From: Melampsora larici-populina 98AG31
Taxonomy: Eukaryota > Basidiomycota > Pucciniomycetes > Pucciniales > Melampsoraceae
Reading direction: 5' to 3'
Assembly: GCF_000204055.1 (NCBI RefSeq)
Contig: NW_006768768.1
Span: forward strand, 349,850 to 367,581
DNA: 17,732 bases
This document shows positions 1 through 8,160 of this stretch, piece by piece (the stretch's first letter is position 1; each line of letters opens with the position of its first letter). The notes under the pieces are model-generated. The model was given only the letters and a program-made list of their open reading frames with translations. It was not told the DNA's origin and made no database searches. The position numbers and the translations under genes are program-made.

Positions 1-3
1 TGA

Positions 4-1241
4 AGTGACCAGGAACCCAGAATCCAGGAAGAAGACCAAGGAACCGAGCTAGAGAGTTACGAGCTGGAGTATGTGGAGTTAAAGGAGGAGAAAGAGTCAT
101 CCGGAGAGAAGGAGAGGGAGAAGTCGCACCCATACCCGGAAAGGAAAGACTGGCCAACCCAAGTAGAATGCGAAATGGACATCAATGAGTGGGAAAAGGA
201 GTTGAGGAATCTGAGCCTGATGGAGGAACACGGATATGTGCTGGAAGGTTTCAAAGAGGGATTCACACAGGAAATTCCGGAGCACCGTCTGGAGGGGAGA
301 AAATTTTACTCGCCAGACAACCATCAGTCATCGAAGGAAGCGGAGGAAGAGATAAGGGAAAAACTTACGAAAGAGTTATAGCAGGAAGGATGAGAGGACC
401 TTACACGGAAGAGGAGGTAGTGAAGAAGATTGGTTTCTTCAGAACGAGCCCAATGGGCATGGTGATAAACGGAGATGGTTCAACAAGAATCATCCACGAC
501 CTGTCATACCCTAGGAGGAGAGAAGATATTACATCAGTGAACTCATTGGTAGATAAAGACAAATTTGAAACAAGCTGGGATAACTTCAAAAGAGTGGCAG
601 ATTTCTTTGCAAAACTTACAAGGGAGGTAGAGTTAGGAATTTTTGATGGGGAGAAGGCCTATCGGCAAATCCCAACTGCACCAAACCAATGGAGATATCT
701 GATGGTGAGGACACCAGAGGGGTGGATATTGCTGGACTTGAGAGGAACATTTGGGGGTGTGGCTGGATGCGGGAGTTTTGGAGGTCCGGCAGACACTTGG
801 AGAGCGATAATTAAGCTGAAGTTTAATTTCTTAGAAGTATTCAGGTGGGTAGATGACAACTTATTTGTAAGGTGGAAAGATGAAGTCGATCTGGTAGCAA
901 TGAAGGACATGGTGGACGCAAGTGCAAGACTTGGAGTAAAAACACACGAGGGGAAGTACGCAGAGTTCAAGGAAGAGCAGAAGTATATCGGGTTCATCTG
1001 GAATGGAAGAGAGTGGTCAGTAAGATTACCAGAATCAAAGAAAGAGGAGAGAATGAGACAGGTCGACAAAGCCCTAGAGAAGACGACACCACACACCTTT
1101 AAGGAAGTCGAAAAACTGACAGGGAGACTCGTGCATGTAACACACATGCTGCCACAGATGAGGTGTTTCTGTGCAAGTCTACACCAACTGCTAGCTTGTG
1201 GAAGAACAAACTGCCATAAAGAAGACTGCCAAAAACGGTGA
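4..1241 (+). pseudogene. Reverse transcriptase of YR retrotransposon, element 1 (frameshifted)
   Basis: The frame is open from position 4 (a TGA lies at 1-3) to the TAG ending at 381, then continues in another frame from the codons just before AGRMRGP (about 383) to the TGA at 1239-1241. The two halves match the uninterrupted RT of element 2: KEL joins AGRMRGP, where element 2 has KELMAGRMYGP, so a one-base deletion near 376-381 is likely. RT motifs are visible: GFFRTSPMG, DLSYPR, the motif A Asp in GIFDGEKAYRQIP, the motif B-like GGVAGCGSFGG, the motif C box FRWVDDNLFV with both Asp residues, and KYIGFIW after it. The polymerase core residues look intact. The true start is unclear; the first ATG of the open frame is at about 175. 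Confidence 0.8.
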
Positions 1242-1830
1242 GGACAGACCTAGAGGAGTGGAAGGAGGTACTGAGGACATTTGAAAACCATCAACTGATA
1301 CCAAAGAAAGGAGTAGATAATGTAGGGTGGGTAGGCGGTGCGTCAACAGGATACGGGATTGGTGTGATTGTCGGAAAGTTCTGGACACAGCTAAAGTTGA
1401 AACAAGGATGGAACAAAAAGGACAAAGAAGGCATGAAAAGAGGAATTGCGTGGGCGGAAACGGTAGCAGTGAGGATAGGACTGGAAATGGTAGCAATGCT
1501 GTTCGAGACAAAAGGGAAACGGTATCTGGCTGTAACAGATAACACCGGAACAGAGGCCTAATAAGGAGTCAGAAGTCAAGGGAGAAGTCCTTGAACAAGG
1601 AGTGGAAGAAGCTCCAGAAACGACTTACTTATCTAGGGTGCGAACTAGAGGAGAAACGTGTCTCATCCGGGGACAATAACGCGGACGAGTTATCAAGGGG
1701 AGAGAGAGGCAACAAAAGCATATTTTTCTATCTAGAACCGAGGCTACCAAGAGACCTAGAGCAATTTCTACAATACAAAGAAAAGAACGTCAGACAGCTT
1801 GAAAATGAAGAAGAACCGACTCAGTTTTGA
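1217..1830 (+). pseudogene. RNase H domain of element 1 (frameshifted, one catalytic Asp lost)
   Basis: The domain runs in two frames. Positions 1220-1561 encode GWVGGASTGYGIG, RGIAWAETVAVR and LAVTDNTGTEA; the second frame, continuing from about 1555 to the TGA at 1828-1830, encodes SLNKEWKK and NNADELSRGERG. Element 2 shows the same blocks in one frame. A one-base deletion in the gaggcc region near 1555 would explain the shift. The frame also changes near 1217 at the RT junction. Of the four acidic RNase H positions, E (AWAET), D (TDN) and D (ADELSRG) remain, but the first Asp (GDTS in element 2) is Gly here. The end overlaps the recombinase start by 26 bases. Confidence 0.75.
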
Positions 1831-2922
1831 ACAAGCAGTGAAGATAGAAGGAAAGGAGAGACAGAAGGAGAACGTGACAGGGCACTTAGTGAAAGGAGCG
1901 TGGACAGGGAAAACACTTAAAGGGTATAATAGCGCGGTGCAGAAATTTGAGGCGTATATCGAAAGCACCGGAAGAGAGTTCAAAAACAACGAGCCAATGG
2001 AAGTAGAAGATGTCTATGGGTTCATTGTATGGGCCGGACCATTGGAAGTGGAGAAGACGGCTGGCCCAGGGAGAGAGCTGAAGGCGAAGACAATTGAGAA
2101 GTATCTAGCAGGATTGAAAGCTTGGCACATGGCAAAGCACCACGAGGAACCAAAGCTGGATAGGATTATGATAGATTGGTTAATTAAATCGACAGAAAGA
2201 GCGGAAGAAAAGAAGAAACTGGCAAAAGATGTGGTGCAAAAAGAGAAGAAAGCGCTAAAGGTGCAGTACCTATTCAAAATGGTGGCAGGTTTGAATGGGA
2301 AGTTGGAACAACACAACCTGGCAGTAGTGATAGCACTGGTAGTGTTTTGGGGGATGGCGCGCTTAGGGGAGTTACTAAGAGAGAAAGTCAAAGACAACAC
2401 AATAAAGGTTGAAGACGTATCGTTTGAGAAAGGGAAAAGAGGAAAGATAGCGGTGATAAAGCTATGGAGAGCAAAGACCGCAAGGCCAGGCAAAGCACAG
2501 ATAATAAAGTAAGTGAGAGATGAGAGAGATTGAGGAGAGTAAGGAGAGAGCTGATCAAACCATTTGGGGATAGACTGTTTGAACAGAATTCTGTACTAGA
2601 CCCGGTGGCAGCTCTAGAGAGGTTATTGAAGTACGAGCACCCGGAGAAGATTGGTAGTGATATTTTATTATCAAATCTGATAGAAGGAGAAAGGCAGACA
2701 TTGACAAAAACAAGGTTCATAAAGATGATGGAGAACATGTGGGGTACAGGAGGAGTGAAAGCAGGAGAATGGTCAGGCCATTCTTTCAGAGTAGGAGGTG
2801 CATTGTTACTCTTCAACATGGGATGGTATAAAGATGAAATAAAAGAAGCCGGAAGATGGAAATCAGAAGCAGTGGAGGTCTACCTGAAAAAATACAAGGA
2901 GGAGGAGAAGGAAGAAACATAG
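1805..2922 (+). pseudogene. Tyrosine recombinase of element 1 (one frameshift)
   Basis: This is the DNA strand-exchange enzyme used by YR retrotransposons to insert circular DNA. I chose ATG 1805; an upstream TTG at 1799 is unlikely. Frame one runs to TAA at 2510-2512, and the next runs from about 2515 to TAG at 2922. The join lies in a purine repeat (gtgagagatgagagag), so a small indel is likely. N-terminal SAM-like sequence includes KTLKGYNSAVQKFEAYI. The catalytic domain shows the first Arg in WGMARLGELL (codon 2360-2362), Lys-containing AKTARPGK, the HxxR box in WSGHSFRVGG (His 2779-2781, Arg 2788-2790), then AGRW and the tyrosine region VEVYLKKY. All key residues are retained. Confidence 0.8.
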
Positions 2923-3172
2923 GAATTCCTATGGGTAATTGATCGGAGGAATAAGTAGTTAACGGAAGTGATAGAGGAAAGAAGGATTGAACAGACATGG
3001 AAAATTTGTAGAGATCAGAGTTTGGCTGAGGGATACTGAATAGGAGAGGGGGAATTAGAGTTTTAGCCAAGGGCAACTGAACATGCAAAAAATAGAGTCG
3101 TAAATGAATTACAGTGTGTATAAATCAAAAAGATCATAGTTTGCATGTCCGAGTGAGCCAAAGAACCAGATG
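2923..3172. other. Gene-free 3' flank of element 1
   Basis: The sequence between the recombinase stop and the Tc1 element stays purine-rich, like element 1, so it is probably its 3' untranslated part. I see no gene and no terminal repeat. After removal of the Tc1 element it joins the sequence starting at 4992. Confidence 0.4.
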
Positions 3173-3174
3173 TA

Positions 3175-3228
3175 CAAGTAGGCGCAGAAAGTTTACGTCA
3201 CCCCCTGGCCCCAACTAGTTTACTGACC
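3175..3228 (+). repeat. Tc1 terminal inverted repeat, left
   Basis: It starts CAAGTAGGCGCAGAAAG and reads inward for 54 bp. It is the reverse complement of 4936-4989 except at 3213 (A here, G in the equivalent orientation of the other end). Confidence 0.95.
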
Positions 3229-3371
3229 GGAGAAGTTGTATGTAATGCCAAATTTGACTTTGAAGGCATCATTGGATTTAAGTCGATCGATCTCAATTCA
3301 TTCTTATGGCATGGTTGACCTTGATCAGGGTTCGGCATTTCAATGAAGACAAATAGAAAACATGTTGCAAT

Positions 3372-3741
3372 CATACACCTACAACAAGAAAAACTCAGAT
3401 GAGTGGCAATTTTGATACACTTGATCTCAGTCGAGTGAGTGCTAAATGGGTGGTGACAGACAAAGATAATGGAATAAGTGATCATGGTAATCTTAAATAC
3501 ACACTAGCAAGTCACTAAGAACTAAAGATAAATGTGTTGAGAATCAAAAAAGGCCTAAGTAGATATTGGATGTGTAAGAATACACACAACAAGAAAAAAG
3601 TAGGATAATGGGTGATTTAGTATGCTTGATCTCAGTCAATTGAGCAAGAGTTCATCATAAACTATGCTAGCGATACACTAAAGACTAAAAATTTGATGTG
3701 TTGAACATCGAAAAGAACCTAGGTAGATATTGAATGTGTAA
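3372..3741 (+). repeat. Imperfect tandem duplication inside the Tc1 element
   Basis: Two units share ordered blocks: acaacaagaaaaa, cttgatctcagtc (3420 and 3625), cactaa..gactaaa/gaactaaa, gatgtgttga/aatgtgttga, and tagatattg(g/a)atgtgtaag (3560 and 3724). The spacing falls from 205 to 164 bp between blocks, so one unit carries an indel of about 41 bp. The repeat lies between the transposase stop and the left inverted repeat. Confidence 0.75.
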
Positions 3742-3795
3742 GTATGAGGTGAAGAATGATTGGTTTGAACTGAAAATACATACATGTTGAGTATT

Positions 3796-4814
3796 TCACC
3801 ATCGAGTGTGACCACCATCTGCCTGAATCACAGCCTGGATGCGGTTGGGCATCAATTCAACAAGCGAGCTAAGAATCACATCTCCAATGTTTTCCCACTC
3901 TTGTTGTAAAGCTATACGCATCTGTGCTGCTGTTTTGATTTTATAATTCTTGGAGATAGATTTCTTCATGCGACGCCAGACATTCTTGATCGGATTCAGA
4001 TCGGGACTGTTGGCTGGCAATTTGATCTTTGAGATGCCATGATGTTCCCGCCACTCTTTCGCCACTTTGCATCCATGGACTGGTGCACCATCTTCCATCA
4101 AGGTCATGTCTTCTGAGCTCATACCAGAGGTGAGAAAATGTTGGACGCTGCCTTCATAAACTTGTTCCACAAAGTCTGGCCCGGTTCGTTTGCCCGACTC
4201 CATAAAGACGAGATTGAGCTTGGTGGTGTTTACAAAAGCCCCCAGATCATCACAGAGGTACGACCACTCTTGAAAGTTGGTACTAAGCATTCATTACGAA
4301 ATTTTTCTGCGGGCTTACGCCAGACTCGAACTTTCTCGGAGAGTTTTCCAACCTCAAATGAAGACTCGTCCGACCAAATGATATTCTTCCAATCAGCCAC
4401 AGTCCAATGCTGATGGAGGCGTGCAAATTCAAGCCGTTTCTGAATGTGGTCGTCTTTGAGGTAAGGTTTATGAGCTGGGGCCCTAGAATGGTAGCCGAGT
4501 TTGTTCAATACTGAGCGGATGAGACTTGGACTAGCAGTGAGATCCAATTTGGAGGTTATATGTGCAACAGATGCACACCGATTCCTTTTGATCTCTTCTT
4601 TGACATGCTGAATGTCTTGAACCAAAATCTTTGGTGGCCTTCCCGAAGATTTGACTGGTATAAGATTGTGAGTTTTCTTATACCTCCGGATGACCGTAGA
4701 TATTGTACTTTGTGGACGCCCCAATCGTTTAGCTATTTTATTTCCACTCATACCCCCCTCGTGTAGACCAGCTATACGGCCCAGCTCATCAGGTCTGAGA
4801 TTACGAGTCTTCAT
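3796..4814 (-). pseudogene. Tc1/mariner transposase (frameshift; DD34E changed to DD34K)
   Basis: The enzyme cuts and pastes the surrounding element. The start is the ATG at 4814-4812. Residues 1-50 form the helix-turn-helix DNA-binding part (GRIAGLHEGGMS, IAKRLGRPQSTIS), with a GRPP motif near residue 58. The first catalytic Asp is in IIWSDES (about residue 149). The frame breaks at a run of five G on the coding strand (4243-4239): MIWG is followed by LL and stop in the old frame, while GAFV continues in the next, so one G is missing. The second Asp is in LMEDGAPVHG. Thirty-four residues later, where Tc1 enzymes have PDLNPIEN, this one reads PDLNPIKN (AAG at 3987-3985). Expected joined length is about 339 residues, normal for the family. 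Confidence 0.9.
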
Positions 4815-4935
4815 GTGTGTATATAATGAAAGAAATTTGATAGTTCAAGTTGGTGTTGGAGTGGTTTCTGGGAATCTTTTTCAAGTGTGAGCATGTCAAG
4901 TCATTGACTATACATAAATGCACTCCCTTTACTTT

Positions 4936-4989
4936 GGTCAGTAAACTAGTCGGGGCCAGGGGGTGACGTAAACTTTCTGCGCCTACTTG
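4936..4989 (-). repeat. Tc1 terminal inverted repeat, right
   Basis: It ends CTTTCTGCGCCTACTTG, followed by TA, and pairs with the left repeat over 54 bp with one mismatch. Confidence 0.95.
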
Positions 4990-5018
4990 TACAGGAGATA
5001 TGCGAGAGCCCGTGCGAG

Positions 5019-5086
5019 CTGTGGGTCACTCAACAAGTTGAGACTCTCACAAGCCTCACCTAAATTGGGGTGTGAGTGACCCACAG
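5019..5086. repeat. 14-bp inverted repeat (hairpin)
   Basis: ctgtgggtcactca (5019-5032) is the exact reverse complement of 5073-5086. Inside lie a small palindrome caacaagttg (5031-5040) and a nested ctcaca/tgtgag pair. No target duplication is visible at its edges. Confidence 0.7.
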
Positions 5087-5115
5087 GAAAGGGATTGGCA
5101 GCGGGAGATCGGCGT

Positions 5116-5123
5116 TGACGTCA
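5116..5123. promoter_or_regulatory. Palindromic TGACGTCA (CRE/ATF-like site)
   Basis: This perfect 8-bp palindrome is the classical binding site of bZIP proteins of the ATF/CREB type. It sits in a GC-rich patch (about 5087-5180) with no recognised gene downstream, so any function is speculative. Confidence 0.25.
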
Positions 5124-5184
5124 GCGGCAATTAAACCGTGACACAAAGCTCAGCCGACCCCCCGCCCGGGCTCCCCCAAAAACC

Positions 5185-5253
5185 CTCAACCTCAGCCATG
5201 ATTATAGGCCAAGGTTGAGTTAAAATCATAGCTTAGAAAGACTAAGCTATGAT
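5185..5253. repeat. Two consecutive hairpins, one with a 12-bp perfect stem
   Basis: ctcaacct (5185-5192) pairs with aggttgag (5212-5219). Directly after it, atcatagcttag (5225-5236) pairs perfectly with ctaagctatgat (5242-5253) around a 5-base loop. A weaker relative, cataacttagaaagttcatg, lies at about 5303-5322. Confidence 0.7.
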
Positions 5254-5397
5254 CATGTGAGATGTATTGATAAGTAGATATCATGCTACAAACTTAATAC
5301 AACCATAACTTAGAAAGTTCATGCCGAGGTCTCGAGAGGTGTATTAAGAAGTAAAAATCATGTAATCAAATCAATACATATATATGTGAATTCTTAC

Positions 5398-5607
5398 CAA
5401 TGAGTAAGAAACTCTGAGAATGGACTCTGTTATTCCTTCTATTTTTCCTTTGATAATTATCTTTCTCAAAAGTATTTGGCTTCAAACTATCAACAGAATC
5501 TTCATCATCATTCTCTTGAAGTTCTGACAAATCATGATTTTGTCCCAAAGGATAGAGTCTACCTGTAATTGGGCTGAATTTCTCTCTAACATGACCCTTT
5601 GCATAAG
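5398..5607 (-). CDS. Possible isolated exon, unknown protein
   Basis: On the - strand an open frame runs from an acceptor-like ttag (exon from 5607) to a donor-like GTAAGA (starting at 5397). It encodes a polar, Asn/Asp/Ser-rich sequence (AKGHVREKFSPITG, QENDDEDSVDSLKP, KNRRNNRVHSQ). The frame is open from 5644 to 5366. I do not recognise a family, and no neighbouring exons could be joined, so this may be a relic exon or chance. Confidence 0.2.
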
Positions 5608-5801
5608 CTAATATGATCATAAATGATAATCTTGTTAGATTCAAAACTTATTGAATAAGAATTTACAGAGCTTACAATTATCTAAAAGCATAATGGTAAG
5701 GTTCCAAGAATAGAACCCTCACTGGGTCTTGGCACAAGTCTCACGGTGGTCTTAACCACTGAAAGCTATCTAGAGCTCGGTTACATTACCAATTTGGACA
5801 G

Positions 5802-5931
5802 CTAGCTCCAGTCAGGGTTCGTCAGGAGAAAACCCAACTAATCAGAAAGAAATCACACAATAGAAATAAGAATCAATAAAAGATATAAAGTTGACTTGCA
5901 CCTAGCTCCAGTCAGGGTTTGTGAGGAGAAA
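5802..5931 (+). repeat. 30-bp direct repeat, two copies exactly 100 bp apart
   Basis: ctagctccagtcagggtt begins both copies (5802-5831 and 5902-5931); the 30-bp units differ at two positions (ttcgtcagg versus tttgtgagg). Flanking sequence between copies is not repeated. It could be part of a terminal repeat of one of the retroelements, but this is not shown. Confidence 0.7.
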
Positions 5932-5970
5932 GAGAACCTGATGTGGAGCTGGGATATAAATCTGAGTATG

Positions 5971-6063
5971 TGTTGTAACCATTTGTAATCCCATAGTATA
6001 CCTACTCTTACATCCCCCCTTTATAAAAAAAACTTAGTTGTTTGAATCCATTCTCTCGTTACA
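5971..6063 (+). repeat. LTR-like fragment (weak)
   Basis: The segment starts TGTTGTAACC, contains CCTTTATAAAA and ends CGTTACA, so it has the TG..CA ends and TATA-like box typical of short fungal LTRs. No second copy, coding region or convincing primer-binding site is present in the window. It could be a solo LTR or chance. Confidence 0.25.
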
Positions 6064-6106
6064 GTTTGGCTCATCAACTTAAATGAGGTGATTACAGCAA
6101 TTGCCT

Positions 6107-6363
6107 TGACCGCTTATTCGCGGTCATTGGTAACTCACCCTACTCTACCCTTGCCTTTATGGTGAGGGTAGAGTTGTGTGGGAGCAGCCAAAGGCCCGCC
6201 CCTTGAATGGTTTTCGAAACCAACCATTCGAGTACGGAGCTTTCTGCTCAGCCCACCCGCCCTCCTCGTTGGGCGTAGAATGGGTTGTCCAACTTCCCCT
6301 CCACCAAGGTAACGTATCGTCCTTGGCCTGGAGGACAACCCCATCTAACGGTATGTTACCGTT
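6107..6363. repeat. Array of consecutive hairpins
   Basis: Six inverted repeats follow each other: tgaccgc/gcggtca (6107-6126), actctaccc/gggtagagt (6142-6174), gaatggtt/aaccattc (6205-6229), gccca/tgggc (6251-6274), a long compound stem (6282-6341) made of gggttgt/acaaccc, cctcca/tggagg and ccaagg/ccttgg, and aacggta/taccgtt around a 3-base loop (6347-6363). The patch is richer in G+C than its surroundings. It lies downstream of the element 2 recombinase once the hAT insertion is removed, so it may be the structured 3' end of that element. Confidence 0.65.
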
Positions 6364-6451
6364 CCTGACGTATACACCAGATTCGCGTGTTTGAGAAACA
6401 GATGCATCCGTCACATCCTCACATGCGCGGGAAACACAAAGTTAGTGAAGT

Positions 6452-6458
6452 ACAGATG
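6452..6458 (+). repeat. hAT target-site duplication, left copy
   Basis: ACAGATG directly before CAAGGT; the same heptamer follows the right end at 8103-8109. Confidence 0.8.
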
Positions 6459-6484
6459 CAAGGTCAAAATCACTACACAATGGA

Positions 6485-6641
6485 TAGTGGTAGTGTTGTG
6501 AAAGTGCTGTGGCACTACACTTTCAAAAATTAGTTTTTGTGATAGTGGTTGATGCACAGCCCTATACCAAAATCCAAAATTTCTATAGTGGTATGTCCAC
6601 TACACTCACCAGTTTTGGCAGTGTGTCCACATATATAGTGG
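6485..6641 (+). promoter_or_regulatory. hAT subterminal TAGTGG repeats, left cluster
   Basis: TAGTGG occurs at 6485, 6543, 6586 and 6636, with the inverse CCACTA at 6597. Subterminal motif clusters of this kind are transposase-binding sites in Ac-type hAT elements; the role here is inferred from that. Confidence 0.6.
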
Positions 6642-7182
6642 TTCACATAGTGTACTGCAGTGTGCACTGATAGATAATTTATTGAAATTTCATCAGGCTC
6701 TGCCCCCAAACAATTAGAAGTCCTGTGATTTGTTAAGACCCTTGTTTATCTTTCCTTTAGCATGAAAGGTATACACATACTTGGGTTCACCTCTGTCATA
6801 CTTTGCCCCACTCATCCACCTTGTGACCTTCTATAATCCGCTTTCCCCCACCGCGTCTACCATACCAGTGCACCCCATCAAAATCATGATCAAAAGTGAG
6901 TTTCAAATGAAAAGTATGAAATAACCTGCCTTAATCCCCTTGGACCATTGATTGTGACTTATAAATCTAGATTCATTATCAAAAACTTTGATTTAAACAG
7001 CATCCTCCCAATAATCATACTTTACATACCACTCCATCTCCCCCCAAAAAATGTACTTCTCAATTTGAGCCTTTATCCAGTTTCTTTATAATCAATTCCT
7101 TATCTTTCAGCTTGATTTTCTTTCAATTCATCTTATACTGTTATGCTGAAGGTATAAAATCAGCAAGATTCCACTGTTACAG

Positions 7183-7565
7183 ATGACAAGTACAATGTAT
7201 TTGCTTCAATGCCTTCTCCTGACAATAGTGTTAGTCATGAGATGGAGGGCTGCATGTCTGGGAAGTTCCCGTTGATTGGTGGCTTGCTGCGTTCATGGTG
7301 GAAGGTAAGTTTCCCTTTCATTCTCTTTACCAATACTATGATTTCTCACTACTTTGTGTGATGTAGGAAAACTCAGGTGCCTTTCCTGCTCTTGCAGAGA
7401 TGGCTCAGGATTTCCTGTGCTGTTCTGCAACCACTTGTTTGTGTGAGAGGATATTTTCCGGAGCAGCCAATGTCTGCAGGTCTGATCCAATGGCATTGTA
7501 AAGGGCAACCATTGAACAACTTAATTCATTTTGTGAATGGATAAAGGCTGGTTTCAATGTTTCCT
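7183..7565 (+). pseudogene. hAT transposase C-terminal dimerisation domain, two exons, nonsense mutation
   Basis: After an acceptor ttacag the frame from 7183 encodes DKYNVFASMPSP and, just before the donor, GGLLRSWWK. A 62-bp intron (7305-7366, GTAAGT..TGTAG) follows, and the frame resumes with ENSGAFPALAEMAQDFL and CLCERIFSGAANVC, the W..N...P.L...A...L......ERxFS signature of the hAT C-terminal dimerisation region. A TAA at 7499-7501 interrupts it; the same frame continues with RATIEQLNSFCEWIKAG to TGA at 7563-7565, again typical of hAT. The catalytic and BED zinc-finger parts are not found upstream, so most of the gene is gone. Confidence 0.8.
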
Positions 7566-7997
7566 GAGAGTTTTCTGAGGCCTTGTGTTGGATGTGTATA
7601 TGCAAAAAATGAAGTAATCCTTAATTGTCAATATTTCTGCATCTTTTTTGTTTGTTATCTCCCTATGCACTTGTTCCTCATTCAACTTATCTTATTCTTC
7701 AGTTTCACAGCTTTCTTTAATACAAATCTTGGCTATCTTATCTTATTCTTTTCTCATCTCACTCCTTTCCCCTTGCTTCCCAACTCTCTTTAAAACTTGG
7801 TTCATTTTCAATCTCTCTGCTTTTTCCTGACCGGCTCAAGTGATCCATAAACCAAGATGAATAGTTCTTTGTACATATTTTCTAGGTAGTGCACTACACG
7901 CCTTTTGATAAATTTCTTTTTTCACATTCAAAAAACATGTGCACTATTATAGTGCTAGTGATACAATATCACAGTGAGTGTTAGTGACTAACACACA

Positions 7998-8063
7998 CCA
8001 CTACATATGATCCATAGTGGGTTTCTGCAGATAGTGGTGTGTATTGGTTCTTCAAAATAGTGG
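7998..8063 (+). promoter_or_regulatory. hAT subterminal TAGTGG repeats, right cluster
   Basis: TAGTGG occurs at 8015, 8032 and 8058, with the inverse CCACTA at 7998. It mirrors the left cluster and supports one element spanning 6459-8102. Confidence 0.6.
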
Positions 8064-8102
8064 TACACCACACCTGTGCATAGTGAAGTGATTTCAACCT
8101 TG

Positions 8103-8109
8103 ACAGATG
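8103..8109 (+). repeat. hAT target-site duplication, right copy
   Basis: ACAGATG directly after ACCTTG, followed by C, so an 8-bp ACAGATGC duplication is possible if the left end lost one C. Confidence 0.8.
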
Positions 8110-8160
8110 CTTTGCATGCATTAGGAAACATAAGGTTCGATTAAGTATATTATGATCATC

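Larger units (their letters stand above)
1..2922 (+). mobile_element. YR retrotransposon, element 1 (DIRS/Ngaro-like), 5' truncated by window
   Basis: Reverse transcriptase, RNase H and tyrosine recombinase follow one another on the + strand, the gene order of DIRS/Ngaro-type retrotransposons. No integrase or LTR is seen. The coding strand is strongly purine-rich. The gag-like gene, if present, lies left of the window. The right boundary is unknown: the recombinase stops at 2922 and sequence continues without a gene to a Tc1 insertion at 3175. The element is dead as read, with frame changes near 380, 1217, 1555 and 2513. It is a diverged relative of element 2: in one 59-residue stretch of the RT I count about 37 identities by eye. 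Confidence 0.8.
3175..4989 (-). mobile_element. Tc1/mariner transposon, full length, inactive transposase
   Basis: The element is bounded by 54-bp terminal inverted repeats (3175-3228 and 4936-4989) with a single mismatch, and by TA dinucleotides at 3173-3174 and 4990-4991, the expected target duplication. It is 1815 bp long. The single gene lies on the - strand (4814-3796), leaving about 570 bp of non-coding sequence behind it that includes an imperfect tandem duplication. Near-identical ends suggest a fairly recent insertion, yet the transposase is damaged at two places, so movement would need an enzyme supplied by another copy. Confidence 0.93.
6459..8102 (+). mobile_element. hAT-family transposon remnant
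   Basis: The ends are imperfect inverted repeats: left CAAGGTCAAAATCACT (6459-6474) and right, inverted, CAAGGTTGAAATCACT (8102-8087), two mismatches in 16. ACAGATG flanks both sides (6452-6458 and 8103-8109); adding the shared C would give the 8-bp duplication usual for hAT. Subterminal TAGTGG motifs cluster at both ends. Inside, only the C-terminal transposase exons are recognisable; 6660-7180 and 7570-7900 hold no gene I can read. At 1644 bp and with a stop codon it is a non-autonomous relic. It is inserted in sequence that probably belongs to the 3' part of element 2. Confidence 0.85.

Noticed and set aside
659..1147. 162-codon open frame on the - strand across the RT of element 1
   Set aside because: It is antisense to well-supported RT motifs; the purine-rich coding strand creates long stop-free antisense frames rich in Ser, Leu and Phe.
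2014..2493. 159-codon - strand frame across the recombinase of element 1
   Set aside because: Antisense shadow of the recombinase; no motif of its own.
6157..6414. Open frames on both strands over the hairpin array, one Trp-rich on the - strand
   Set aside because: They overlap each other and the inverted repeats, lack a convincing start and match nothing I recognise; the hairpin structure explains the sequence better.
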